Below are positions 1 to 6,555 of a DNA stretch of 10,896 nucleotides, piece after piece. The notes under the pieces were generated by a model that did no database searches, had not been told where the DNA came from, and saw only the letters and a program-made list of their open reading frames with translations. This stretch comes from Acidimicrobiia bacterium (lineage in GTDB: Bacteria; Actinomycetota; Acidimicrobiia; IMCC26256; BP-133): the NCBI GenBank assembly GCA_025934385.1, contig JAICYE010000032.1, positions 1 through 10,896 on the forward strand. The letters are read 5' to 3'. Every line of letters starts with the position of its first letter. Position 1 is the stretch's first letter. The translations under genes and the position numbers were made by a program.

Positions 1-1
1 G

Positions 2-1072
2 ACGCTGGCGGCGCTGGCCACCACCACCCGTTCCGAGGACCCCCTGGCCGCACTGGTCGGCGCGCTGCAGTCCGCCTTCGGCCTCGACGCGGTCGCCGTC
101 CTGTGCCGGGACGACGGTCACTGGCGGGTGGAGGCGGCCGCCGGCGGGCCCGCCCCGAAGGCTCCCGACGAGGCAACGGTGGTGGAACCGCTGTCGCCCG
201 ACGTGGTCCTGGCGCTGGTCGGGGACCGGATCGCCGCCGAGGACCGCTACGTGCTCAACGCCTTCTCGGCCCAACTCGCCGCGGTCCTCGACCGGAGCCG
301 GCTCCGGGCCGAGGCCGGACGGGCCCACGTGCTGGCCGAGGCCAACGAGCTGCGCAGCGCCCTGCTCCAGGCCGTATCGCACGATCTCCGCACGCCGCTG
401 GCGTCGATCAAGGCCGCCGCTTCCACGCTCCAGGAAGGGGACGTCGAATGGTCGCCGGAGGCGACCGACGAGCTCGTGGCCACGATCGTCGAAGAAACCG
501 ACCGGCTCATCTCGCTGGTGGCCAACCTGCTCGACATGAGCCGGCTGCAGGTGGGAGCGCTGCAGTCCTCGCGTCAGGCAGTCACGGTCGAAGAGATCGT
601 CCTCGGCGCCATGGTTGGTCTCGGTCCCCGAAGGTCGGCCGTCCGGCTCCGGCTCGACGACGGGCTCCCGGCGGTGGACGCCGACGCCGCGCTCCTCGAG
701 CGGGCGGTGGCCAACGTCATCGAGAACGCCGTCCGCTGGTCGCCCCCCGACGGGCCCGTCCGCATCGAGGCCGGCGTCTTCGGGGACCGGGTCGACCTGC
801 GGGTGGTGGACCGCGGTCCCGGCATCCCCCGGGCCCTGCGGGACCAGGTCTTCGCCCCCTTCCAGAGACTGGGCGACACCGAGGCCGGCACCGGCGTCGG
901 GCTCGGGCTGGCGGTCGCCCGCGGCTTCGTGCTGGCCAGGCGGGGGACGGTCGAGATCGAGGACACCGCCGGCGGAGGCACGACCGTCGTCATCAGCCTG
1001 CCGGCGGCGAACGACGCCGCAGGCGCCGGCGCAGCAGCATCGGCCCGACCAGGTCGGTCACGAGAATCGTGA
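2..1072 (+). CDS. kdpD: KdpD-like sensor histidine kinase, C-terminal part (5' end outside window)
   Basis: This is the C-terminal half of a two-component sensor kinase. The frame is open from the first bases, so the gene begins upstream; the GTG at 128 is internal. The first ~100 residues look like a GAF-type domain. The H-box AVSHDLRTPLASIKA follows, with the phospho-acceptor His at about residue 127 of the fragment (codon 380-382). The N-box NVIENAVRWSP and the G-boxes DRGPGIP and GVGLGLAVARGF then define an intact HATPase domain. The H-box wording and the GAF-HisKA-HATPase order resemble KdpD, the potassium/turgor sensor that controls the KdpFABC pump through KdpE. The catalytic domain normally ends near the ISLPAAN residues; about 19 extra residues run into the convergent antiporter gene. 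No kdpE follows, so a regulator, if present, lies upstream or elsewhere. The kinase assignment is firm. KdpD identity is likely but cannot be confirmed without the N-terminal KdpD and Usp domains. Confidence 0.85.
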   Translation, partial: TLAALATTTRSEDPLAALVGALQSAFGLDAVAVLCRDDGHWRVEAAAGGPAPKAPDEATVVEPLSPDVVLALVGDRIAAEDRYVLNAFSAQLAAVLDRSRLRAEAGRAHVLAEANELRSALLQAVSHDLRTPLASIKAAASTLQEGDVEWSPEATDELVATIVEETDRLISLVANLLDMSRLQVGALQSSRQAVTVEEIVLGAMVGLGPRRSAVRLRLDDGLPAVDADAALLERAVANVIENAVRWSPPDGPVRIEAGVFGDRVDLRVVDRGPGIPRALRDQVFAPFQRLGDTEAGTGVGLGLAVARGFVLARRGTVEIEDTAGGGTTVVISLPAANDAAGAGAAASARPGRSRES

Positions 1073-2165
1073 CCAGCAGCGCGCCGTAGCGCCGCGAGTC
1101 CAGAATCCCTTCCCGCAGTCCGAGGCCGGCGAAGACCAGGCCGACCTCGCCCCGGGGCACCATGCCGTACCCGAGGGACAGCCGGTCGGCCCGGGAGCCG
1201 ACGGCGAACCAGGCGCACAGCACCTTGGCCGCCACCGCCGCCCCCAGCAGCACGGCGGCCAGGCCCAGGGCGTCGGGCCGGAGGGCGGCGCCGAGATCGG
1301 CGTCCACGCCGACCCGGAGGAAGAACACCGGGACGAGCACGTGCCCGAGCGGGGTGAGGTCCCGCTGCACCCTCTCGCACTGGTCGGTGCGGGCCAGCGC
1401 CAGACCGGCGACGAACGCCCCGATGAGGGAGGCCAGGCCCGCGGCGTCGGCCAGGGCGGCGAGCGCCAGGCTGAAGGCGAGGGCCAGGGCCAGCGGCGTG
1501 CCCGGCGAACGGGCCAGCCGCTCGATGGCCCGGAACAGCGGGACGGCGATGCGCCCACCGGCGAACCCCGCCACCACCAGGTAGCCGACGGCCAGGGCCA
1601 CCGTGCCGGCGACGGCGGGGAGCGAGACCCCAGCACCGGTGACGAGCCGGGCCACCACCGTCAACGTCAGCAGGCCGACGACGTCGTCGACGACCGACGC
1701 CCCGAGGACCGTGCGGGCCTCGAGCGTGGCCAGCCGACCGAGGTCGGCGAAGACGCGGGCCGAGATCCCGAGGCTGGTGGCGGTGAGGGCCGCGGCCAGG
1801 AACAGCGCCGTGTCACCGTCGTGGATGAGCCCGGCGGTGGCCCCCCAGCCGAGGACCAGGGTGAGGACGGTGCCCGCCATCGCCATCGTCGTAGCCGGCC
1901 GGGCGACCGGGCCGAGGTGGGCGAGGTCGAGCTGCAGCCCCACGTCGAGCAGGAGCAGGACGATGCCGAGCTCGCCGAGCACCGACAGGACCGGCCCCGG
2001 CTCCACGAGCCCGAGGACCGAGGGCCCGACCAGGACGCCGGCCACCATCTCGCCGACCACCGCCGGCACACCGACCCGTTCGGCGATCTCGGCCACCGCC
2101 TTGGCCGCCACGAGGATGACCAGCAGGTCGACGAGCAGGTCGGCGGGGGACGGCGAGGGGGACAT
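993..2165 (-). CDS. CPA2-family cation/proton antiporter (NapA/KefB type)
   Basis: A 390-residue, almost wholly hydrophobic protein with about 12-13 membrane segments. It probably exchanges Na+ or K+ for protons across the cytoplasmic membrane. The twin aspartates of the ion-binding site are at residues 160-161 (SVVDDVVGL). A lysine at 314 in a late helix sits where electrogenic NapA-type exchangers carry their conserved Lys. GYGMVPRGEVGLVFAGLG at about 332-349 is the conserved C-terminal motif of the family. The frame is open to 2279, but ATG 2165 has GGAG five bases upstream (plus-strand CTCC, 2171-2174), and the extra upstream residues are low-complexity, so I chose 2165. No cytoplasmic TrkA-N/RCK domain is present, unlike full-length KefB/KefC. 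Its 3' end overlaps the kinase gene by 80 bases, tail to tail. Neighbouring KdpD suggests a shared role in monovalent cation homeostasis. The substrate ion cannot be read from sequence alone. Confidence 0.9.
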   Translation of the reverse strand: MSPSPSPADLLVDLLVILVAAKAVAEIAERVGVPAVVGEMVAGVLVGPSVLGLVEPGPVLSVLGELGIVLLLLDVGLQLDLAHLGPVARPATTMAMAGTVLTLVLGWGATAGLIHDGDTALFLAAALTATSLGISARVFADLGRLATLEARTVLGASVVDDVVGLLTLTVVARLVTGAGVSLPAVAGTVALAVGYLVVAGFAGGRIAVPLFRAIERLARSPGTPLALALAFSLALAALADAAGLASLIGAFVAGLALARTDQCERVQRDLTPLGHVLVPVFFLRVGVDADLGAALRPDALGLAAVLLGAAVAAKVLCAWFAVGSRADRLSLGYGMVPRGEVGLVFAGLGLREGILDSRRYGALLVTILVTDLVGPMLLRRRLRRRSPPAG

Positions 2166-2281
2166 GGCGTCTCCGGGGTCGGCGATCGAGGACCCGCCGA
2201 CCAGACTTCCCGGCACACCGGGTCGCATCGTATCGTGGCCGAACCCTGTTCCGGCGCCGTCACCGCGCGAGGGTTGCACCC
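2166..2281. promoter_or_regulatory. Divergent intergenic region with a small dyad
   Basis: This 116-base spacer separates the divergent antiporter and DedA-PAP2 genes, so it should hold both promoters. A perfect inverted repeat CCCGG-CACA-CCGGG lies at 2209-2222 and could be an operator. Just to its right, the least GC-rich stretch (GCATCGTATCGTGG, about 2225-2238) gives weak -10-like hexamers on both strands: TATCGT at 2231-2236 forward, TACGAT at 2232-2227 reverse. I found no convincing -35 element for either. GAGGG at 2269-2273 is a good ribosome site for ATG 2282. Confidence 0.35.
2171..2174 (-). promoter_or_regulatory. Ribosome binding site deciding the antiporter start
   Basis: GGAG on the minus strand lies five bases before ATG 2165. 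It supports this start over the longer open frame that begins at 2279, which has no comparable site in front of it. Confidence 0.65.
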
Positions 2282-3682
2282 ATGATCGGCGCCATCGCCG
2301 AACGGATCCTCGGGCTGCAGGGGTGGGCGGCGGTGGCCGTGGTGTTCCTCCTGCCCGCGCTCGAGTCGTCGGCCTTCGTCGGCTTCGTCTTCCCCGGCGA
2401 GATCGGGGTGCTCCTCGGCGGCGTGCTGGCCTCCCAGCACAAGGTCGGCCTCGCCGCGGTGCTGGCGGCGGGCATCGCCGGGGCGATCGTGGGCGACAGC
2501 GTCGGCTACGAGGTCGGGAAGCGCTGGGGCCGGCGGCTGCTCCACGGCAGCATCGGCCGCTTCCTCAAGACCGATCACCTGGACCGGGCCGAACGGTACC
2601 TGCAGCGTCGGGGGGGCAAGGCGGTGTTCTTCGGGCGCTTCACCGCCGCCCTGCGGGTTCTCATCCCCGGCCTCGCCGGCATGTCGGGGCTCCCCTACGG
2701 CCGGTTCCTGGCCTACAACGCCACCGGCGGCGCCATCTGGGCGACCGGGTTCGTGCTGGCCGGCTACGTCGCCGGTGACAGCTGGCGCGATGTCGAGCAC
2801 ATCGCCGGACGGGCCGGCGTCGTCCTGCTGCTGCTGGCGGTGCTGGCCGGCGCGGTCGTCCTCGGCGCCCGGTGGGTGGCCGGGCACCAGGACCGCTTCC
2901 GGGCCGTGGTGGCGGCCCAGCTCGACCGGCCGGTCGTGGCCGCCCTCCGGGCCCGCTACCGGCGCGAGATCGGGTTCCTCGGCCGCCGCTTCCAGCCCGG
3001 CGGGGCCTTCGGGCTGGTGTTCACGGCCTCCCTGGTGGCCCTGGTGGCGACCGGGTGGGCCCTCGGGACGGTCGTGCAGGACGTCGTCGGCGGCCGGGGA
3101 TCAGCCCGGTTCGACCGGCCGGTCCTGGAATGGTTCGCCCGCCACCGCGAGCCGTGGCTGACGACGGCGATGTGGATCGTCACCGCCCTTGGGAGCGCCG
3201 GCGTCCTCCTCCCGCTGGGGCTGGCGGTCGGCGGCTGGTACTGGTGGCGCCGGGGACAGCCCCGCTCCTTCATTCTCCTGGCCGCCGCCTACGGAGGGTC
3301 GGAGCTGCTGTCGGAGACCGTCCGGGCACTCACGAGGCGGGCCCGTCCGCCGGCCCGCCTGGCCGCCGGGCACTTCGACGGCTTCGCCTTCCCGTCGGGC
3401 CACGCCACCCACTCCGTGGCCGTCTACGGGATGCTCGCCGTCGTCCTCGCCGCCGGCATGCCGAGGTGGCCCCGGAAGGTCGCCGTGTGGGCCGGGGCGG
3501 TGTCGATCGCCACGGCCGTGGGCGTCACCCGCCTCTACCTCGGGGCCCACTGGCTGACCGACGTCCTCGGGGGCTGGGCACTCGGGAGTCTCTGGCTGTT
3601 CCTGGTGGTGGTGGCCTCCCAGGCCATCGCCGGGCTGCGCTCCGGCTCCGCTTCCGGCGCATCACCGAAATCGGCGCGTTAA
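2282..3682 (+). CDS. DedA-family / PAP2 phosphatase fusion membrane protein
   Basis: A 466-residue two-domain integral membrane protein. Residues ~1-200 are a DedA/SNARE-associated domain, with FPGE at 37-40, GDSVGYEVGK at 71-80, and FFGRF plus RVLIPGLAGMSGLPYGRF at about 116-142. Such proteins are linked to lipid-carrier translocation and membrane homeostasis. A basic linker (~200-240) leads to a PAP2 domain with all three catalytic motifs: R-x6-RP (R348, R355-P356; Arg replaces the usual first Lys), PSGHA at 371-375, and R417-x5-H423-x3-D427. PAP2 enzymes remove phosphate from lipid phosphates such as undecaprenyl-PP or phosphatidate at the outer membrane face. ATG 2282 follows GAGGG with a normal spacing. 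The fusion suggests flipping and dephosphorylation of one lipid substrate, which is inference. DedA-PAP2 fusions are known elsewhere. The substrate is not determined here. Confidence 0.92.
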   Translation: MIGAIAERILGLQGWAAVAVVFLLPALESSAFVGFVFPGEIGVLLGGVLASQHKVGLAAVLAAGIAGAIVGDSVGYEVGKRWGRRLLHGSIGRFLKTDHLDRAERYLQRRGGKAVFFGRFTAALRVLIPGLAGMSGLPYGRFLAYNATGGAIWATGFVLAGYVAGDSWRDVEHIAGRAGVVLLLLAVLAGAVVLGARWVAGHQDRFRAVVAAQLDRPVVAALRARYRREIGFLGRRFQPGGAFGLVFTASLVALVATGWALGTVVQDVVGGRGSARFDRPVLEWFARHREPWLTTAMWIVTALGSAGVLLPLGLAVGGWYWWRRGQPRSFILLAAAYGGSELLSETVRALTRRARPPARLAAGHFDGFAFPSGHATHSVAVYGMLAVVLAAGMPRWPRKVAVWAGAVSIATAVGVTRLYLGAHWLTDVLGGWALGSLWLFLVVVASQAIAGLRSGSASGASPKSAR

Positions 3683-3699
3683 CAAAGCGTTCATGGAGC
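3678..3699 (+). promoter_or_regulatory. Candidate PHO-box-like direct repeat
   Basis: Two adjacent 11-base units, GTTAACAAAGC and GTTCATGGAGC, share GTT-A and an AGC/GC end. Actinobacterial PhoP-type regulators bind 11-base direct repeats with a GTTCACC-like core, so this could be such a site. It overlaps the stop codon of the DedA-PAP2 gene and lies about 80-100 bases ahead of the permease start. Only two units are seen and the second half of each unit diverges from the core. The call is therefore tentative. Confidence 0.3.
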
Positions 3700-3718
3700 C
3701 GACCCAAGGCTGCAACGC
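3687..3718 (+). terminator. Hairpin after the DedA-PAP2 gene, possible terminator or leader structure
   Basis: GCGTT (3687-3691) pairs with AACGC (3714-3718), and GGAGCC pairs with GGCTGC (one mismatch) inside it, closing a seven-base loop GACCCAA at 3701-3707; CAT is a bulge. The stem is only moderate. A pyrimidine run with two TTT blocks (3732-3740) follows 14 bases later, too far for a classic rho-independent terminator. It could terminate the upstream transcript weakly, or be an RNA leader element of the permease gene if the promoter lies upstream. Confidence 0.25.
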
Positions 3719-3739
3719 CGGAAACTTAACGTCTTTCTT

Positions 3740-3778
3740 TCAGAGGGGGTATCCACCCGGGCGGAAGTGAGGCGCGAA
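3740..3778 (+). promoter_or_regulatory. Permease translation-initiation region with misplaced SD-like run
   Basis: AGAGGGGG at 3742-3749 is the strongest Shine-Dalgarno-like run here, but no start codon lies within 5-12 bases of it. GGGT (3747-3750) can pair with ACCC (3755-3758) across an ATCC loop, which would hide part of this run. The nearest in-frame start, GTG 3767, is 17 bases away. GTG 3779 has its own GAGG at 3769-3772 with a six-base spacer and is preferred. ATG 3812 is a further, weaker candidate. Confidence 0.3.
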
Positions 3779-5365
3779 GTGGACGAAACGCGGTCTGTCG
3801 GCGAAGTCGAGATGAAGCGGAGCCTCTCGCTGACGGGGATCACCGTGAACGCGATGGCGCTGATCGCGCCAGGGGCGTTCCTGTGGACGACGTTCCAGGT
3901 GCAGGCCGCCCAGGCGCACGGCGCGTCGTCCACGGCGCCGGACATGTGGACCGGGCTCGTCTTCTCGCTGGTGCTGGCACTGCTCACCGCCTACAGCTAC
4001 GCCGAGCTGGCCCGCATCTATCCCGACGCCGGGCCAGGGTCGAGCTACTACTTCGCCGAAGCGGCGCTGCTCGACAAGGACAAGCTCCAGCATCAGCGCT
4101 TCGCCCGAGTGGCGAAGCTGTCGGTGGGCTGGATCAGCCACCTCTATTACTGGATCTATCCCGGGATCATGGTGGCGTTCACCGCCACGTTGTTCGGCTA
4201 CATCTACCTCACGGTGGCCCACCATCAGCTGAGCTGGCTGCCGCTGTCGATCGTGGCCATCGCCTTCGCCGTCCTGTCGGGCTACATCGCCTTCCGGGGC
4301 ATCAGCGGGTCGACGATGGCGGCGATCATGATCAACGTCATCCAGATCACGTCGCTGGCGGCGGTCAGCGTGGTCTTCATCCTGTTCCGGATGAGCCATC
4401 CCCACGCCGCCGGCGGCTTCGAGATGAGCAATTTCGGCAACATCATGTGGGGCCACGGCCACAGCGTCATCAACCTGATCTACCAGTCGACGATCGCCAT
4501 CCTGCTGCTGGTCGGCTTCGAGTCGGTGACGGCCCTCGGCGCCGAGGCGCTGCGCCCAGAGAAGGACAGCAAGCGCGGTGTCCTGCTCAGCCTGATCATC
4601 CAGGGCGGCATCTGCTACATGTTCGAGTACATCGCCGCCAACTTCGCCGTCGGCGGAGCGACGATCGCCGGCGTCGACACCGCCGGGAAGCCGATCACCG
4701 GTTACGCCGCCGCCGGCGTCAGCGGCGCCCCCATCGGCGACATGCTCAAGACCGTGGGCAACAAGATGCTCGGCGGGACGGGCACGACGCTGGCGCTGAT
4801 CATGGCCGCCACCGTCCTGCTGGCCCTGATCGGCACCACGCTGGCCTGCCTCAACACCGGCGTCCGGGTGACCTACGCCATGGCCAAGGACAAGGAGATG
4901 CCGGCCATCCTCGGCCTGCTCCACGGCGAGTTCGCCACACCCCACGGCGGGATCATGGTGCTCACCGCCGTCTCCGCCCTCTTCGGGATCTACGGCGTGA
5001 AGTCGGTCAACACCCTGACGCAGATCACGCTGGCCTCCAACACCGGCACGTTCATCGTCTACGGCATGACCTGTCTGATCACCCTCGTCGCCTTCGCCAG
5101 CCGTCACGACAAGCACCTCTTCAAGCACCGGGTCATCCCCGGGCTCGGGCTGCTGATGAACGTGGCCGAGCTGTCCGGCATCGTCTACCTGGCGGTGAAG
5201 GCCGGCGGCGACTCGTCGAAGAACGCCTTCATCGCCCTGGCCATGGTGGCCGTGTGGATCCTGGCCGGAGTGGTGTGGGTGGCGGCCAACCCCCACCACC
5301 GGGGCAAGCCGATCCTGGCCGTCCCCGGGTTCCGGGAGAAACTGGCGGCGTCGTCGAAGGGCTAG
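3779..5365 (+). CDS. APC-superfamily amino acid/amine permease
   Basis: A secondary transporter of 528 residues (532 if GTG 3767 is used) with about 12-14 hydrophobic segments. The N-terminal helix reads SLTGITVNAMALIAPGAF, the glycine- and proline-containing first segment typical of APC transporters that bind the substrate amino group in an unwound helix. Around the sixth helix it has LLVGFESVTALGAEA followed by LRPEKDSKRGVL, the usual loop after this helix. GTG 3779 is preferred because GAGG precedes it by six bases; GTG 3767 has no properly spaced site. Substrate is unknown: amino acids, polyamines or other amines are possible. It stands alone after an AT-rich leader, converges on a small membrane gene, and lies upstream of an operon with a glutamine-synthetase-like ligase and an amino acid ABC importer. 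A shared role in nitrogen-compound uptake is plausible but inferred. Confidence 0.88.
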   Translation: MDETRSVGEVEMKRSLSLTGITVNAMALIAPGAFLWTTFQVQAAQAHGASSTAPDMWTGLVFSLVLALLTAYSYAELARIYPDAGPGSSYYFAEAALLDKDKLQHQRFARVAKLSVGWISHLYYWIYPGIMVAFTATLFGYIYLTVAHHQLSWLPLSIVAIAFAVLSGYIAFRGISGSTMAAIMINVIQITSLAAVSVVFILFRMSHPHAAGGFEMSNFGNIMWGHGHSVINLIYQSTIAILLLVGFESVTALGAEALRPEKDSKRGVLLSLIIQGGICYMFEYIAANFAVGGATIAGVDTAGKPITGYAAAGVSGAPIGDMLKTVGNKMLGGTGTTLALIMAATVLLALIGTTLACLNTGVRVTYAMAKDKEMPAILGLLHGEFATPHGGIMVLTAVSALFGIYGVKSVNTLTQITLASNTGTFIVYGMTCLITLVAFASRHDKHLFKHRVIPGLGLLMNVAELSGIVYLAVKAGGDSSKNAFIALAMVAVWILAGVVWVAANPHHRGKPILAVPGFREKLAASSKG

Positions 5366-5646
5366 GGGTGCCGGTCGGCCCTCCGGGCCACCGTGGCCGC
5401 CGCGCCCCGCAGGTACAGCAGCCCGAGGCCGATGAACACGATGCCGGGGACGAGCTTCCATCCGGCGGTGAGGGCGATCAGAGCCCATATCCCGGCGGCG
5501 ATCCACATCAGCGCCACCATGAGCAGAAGGGCGGGACTGGCCGGCCGGCGCCCGGGCTGGAGCGGCGGGCCGGGCCGGCCCGCCGCCGTCCGGCGCGGCG
5601 GGCCCTGATGGCTGGCGGGCCGCTTCCCCTTCTTCGGCCGGGTCAC
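5362..5646 (-). CDS. Small two-helix membrane protein, unknown function
   Basis: I do not recognise the family. From GTG 5646 the product has 94 residues: a basic, proline-rich N-terminus (TRPKKGKRP, then PGRRP), two hydrophobic helices at about 39-60 and 65-79 joined by a short AGWKL turn, and a basic tail. Composition and the positive-inside pattern look like a genuine small integral membrane protein rather than a shadow frame, and no better frame covers this stretch. The frame is open to GTG 5682, but that start would sit on the ribosome site of the divergent phosphatase gene; neither start has a clear Shine-Dalgarno site. Its TAG stop lies in the CTAG palindrome at 5362-5365, whose other strand is the stop of the permease. 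Without this gene the interval would be a 320-base gap. Confidence 0.6.
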   Translation of the reverse strand: MTRPKKGKRPASHQGPPRRTAAGRPGPPLQPGRRPASPALLLMVALMWIAAGIWALIALTAGWKLVPGIVFIGLGLLYLRGAAATVARRADRHP

Positions 5647-5673
5647 GGGCGACGACGATACCCGCTGCCGGCC

Positions 5674-5679
5674 GGAGGG
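5674..5679 (+). promoter_or_regulatory. Ribosome binding site of the PP2C gene
   Basis: GGAGGG lies five bases before GTG 5685 and fixes the start of the first gene of the operon. The operon promoter must lie in the 38 bases before the GTG or inside the divergent small gene; I could not identify it. Confidence 0.7.
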
Positions 5680-5684
5680 CACCG

Positions 5685-6551
5685 GTGACGAGCGCCGGTC
5701 AAGAAGCGGGCAACGGCCGTCTCACGGGCCACGGGGTGTTCGCCAAGCTGTCGTTCGCCATGCGCTCCGACCCCGGCGAGGTCCGGCCCCACAACGAGGA
5801 CTTCTGCGCCGCCTACGTTCCGACGATCCCGGACGACGCCTGGGAGCACGGCCCGGTCTTCGTCGGGGCCGCCGGCCTCGGCGGCCACGCCGCCGGCGAG
5901 GTGGCCAGCCGGCTGGCCGGCGACACCATCGTCGCCGGCTGGCGGAGGACGAAGTCGCCGGTGCCCCGCCCGGCGCTGCGGGACGTCGTCCGGGCGGCCA
6001 ACACCGCCATCTACGACGCCTCGCTGGAGTCGGGCCGCCGGGGCATGGGCACGACGGTGACCGCCCTCACCGTCAACGGCCACGAGGCGGTGGTCGCCCA
6101 TGTCGGCGACAGCCGGGCCTACCTCGTCCGGAAGGGCACCTGCCGTCAGCTCACCGCCGACCACTCCCGGGTCGGGGAGATGCTGCGCATGAAGCTGCTC
6201 ACCCCCGAGCAGGCCGCCAACCACCCGGCCCGGTCGCAGCTCACCCGCTGCCTGGGCGGCGATCCCGCCGTCCAGGTCGACGTCGTGACCACCGACGTGG
6301 CCGAGGACGACACGCTGATCCTCTGTTCGGACGGGCTGTGGGATTCGGTCAGCCGGCAGGAGATCCAGGAGGTCGCCAGCCGCATCGGCGATGACACGGT
6401 GCCGACGCCGGTCGAGGCGGCCGAGATGCTCGTCGACCTCGCCCTCAAGCGCGACGCCCCTGATAACGTGACGGTCGTCGTGGTGCGTATCACGTCGTCG
6501 CGCCCGATCCCGCCCACCGGCATCCGCCGAGGGTTGTTCCGCCGACGGTGA
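5685..6551 (+). CDS. PP2C-family Ser/Thr phosphatase with altered metal site
   Basis: A soluble 288-residue protein of the bacterial PP2C (PPM) family, which removes phosphate from Ser/Thr using two or more metal ions. Motifs in order: RPHNED at 34-39, the glycine motif at 61-68, GMGTTVTAL at 120-128, VGDSRAYL at 140-147, SDGLWD at 215-220, and PDNVTVV at 259-265. The glycine motif, normally VADGMGGH, reads GAAGLGGH, so the aspartate that bridges the catalytic metals is Ala63 (GCC, 5871-5873). The other metal-linked acidic residues are present. It may be inactive, weakly active, or a phospho-binding pseudophosphatase. It has no membrane segment, unlike mycobacterial PstP. GTG 5685 has a strong ribosome site. 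Four bases separate its stop from the kinase gene, so kinase and phosphatase are probably functional partners. Confidence 0.9.
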   Translation: MTSAGQEAGNGRLTGHGVFAKLSFAMRSDPGEVRPHNEDFCAAYVPTIPDDAWEHGPVFVGAAGLGGHAAGEVASRLAGDTIVAGWRRTKSPVPRPALRDVVRAANTAIYDASLESGRRGMGTTVTALTVNGHEAVVAHVGDSRAYLVRKGTCRQLTADHSRVGEMLRMKLLTPEQAANHPARSQLTRCLGGDPAVQVDVVTTDVAEDDTLILCSDGLWDSVSRQEIQEVASRIGDDTVPTPVEAAEMLVDLALKRDAPDNVTVVVVRITSSRPIPPTGIRRGLFRRR

Positions 6552-6555
6552 GCCT

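Noticed and set aside
2166..2279. N-terminal extension of the antiporter to 2279
   Set aside because: The extra residues are Gly/Asp/Ser-rich with no ribosome site, whereas ATG 2165 has GGAG at a five-base spacing.
615..2285. 556-residue open frame on the plus strand
   Set aside because: It crosses the kinase and antiporter genes in a wrong frame and encodes only low-complexity Gln/Gly/Arg/Pro sequence.
1603..2778. 391-residue open frame on the plus strand
   Set aside because: It is antisense to the antiporter and out of frame with the DedA-PAP2 gene, with no recognisable domain.
3740..5506. 588-residue open frame on the minus strand
   Set aside because: It lies antisense to the clear APC permease, has shadow-type composition full of His, Asp, Gly and Arg with no domain, and arises from the GC-rich third codon positions.
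3883..5688. 601-residue open frame on the plus strand
   Set aside because: It is an out-of-frame shadow of the permease gene, rich in Arg, His and Gly.
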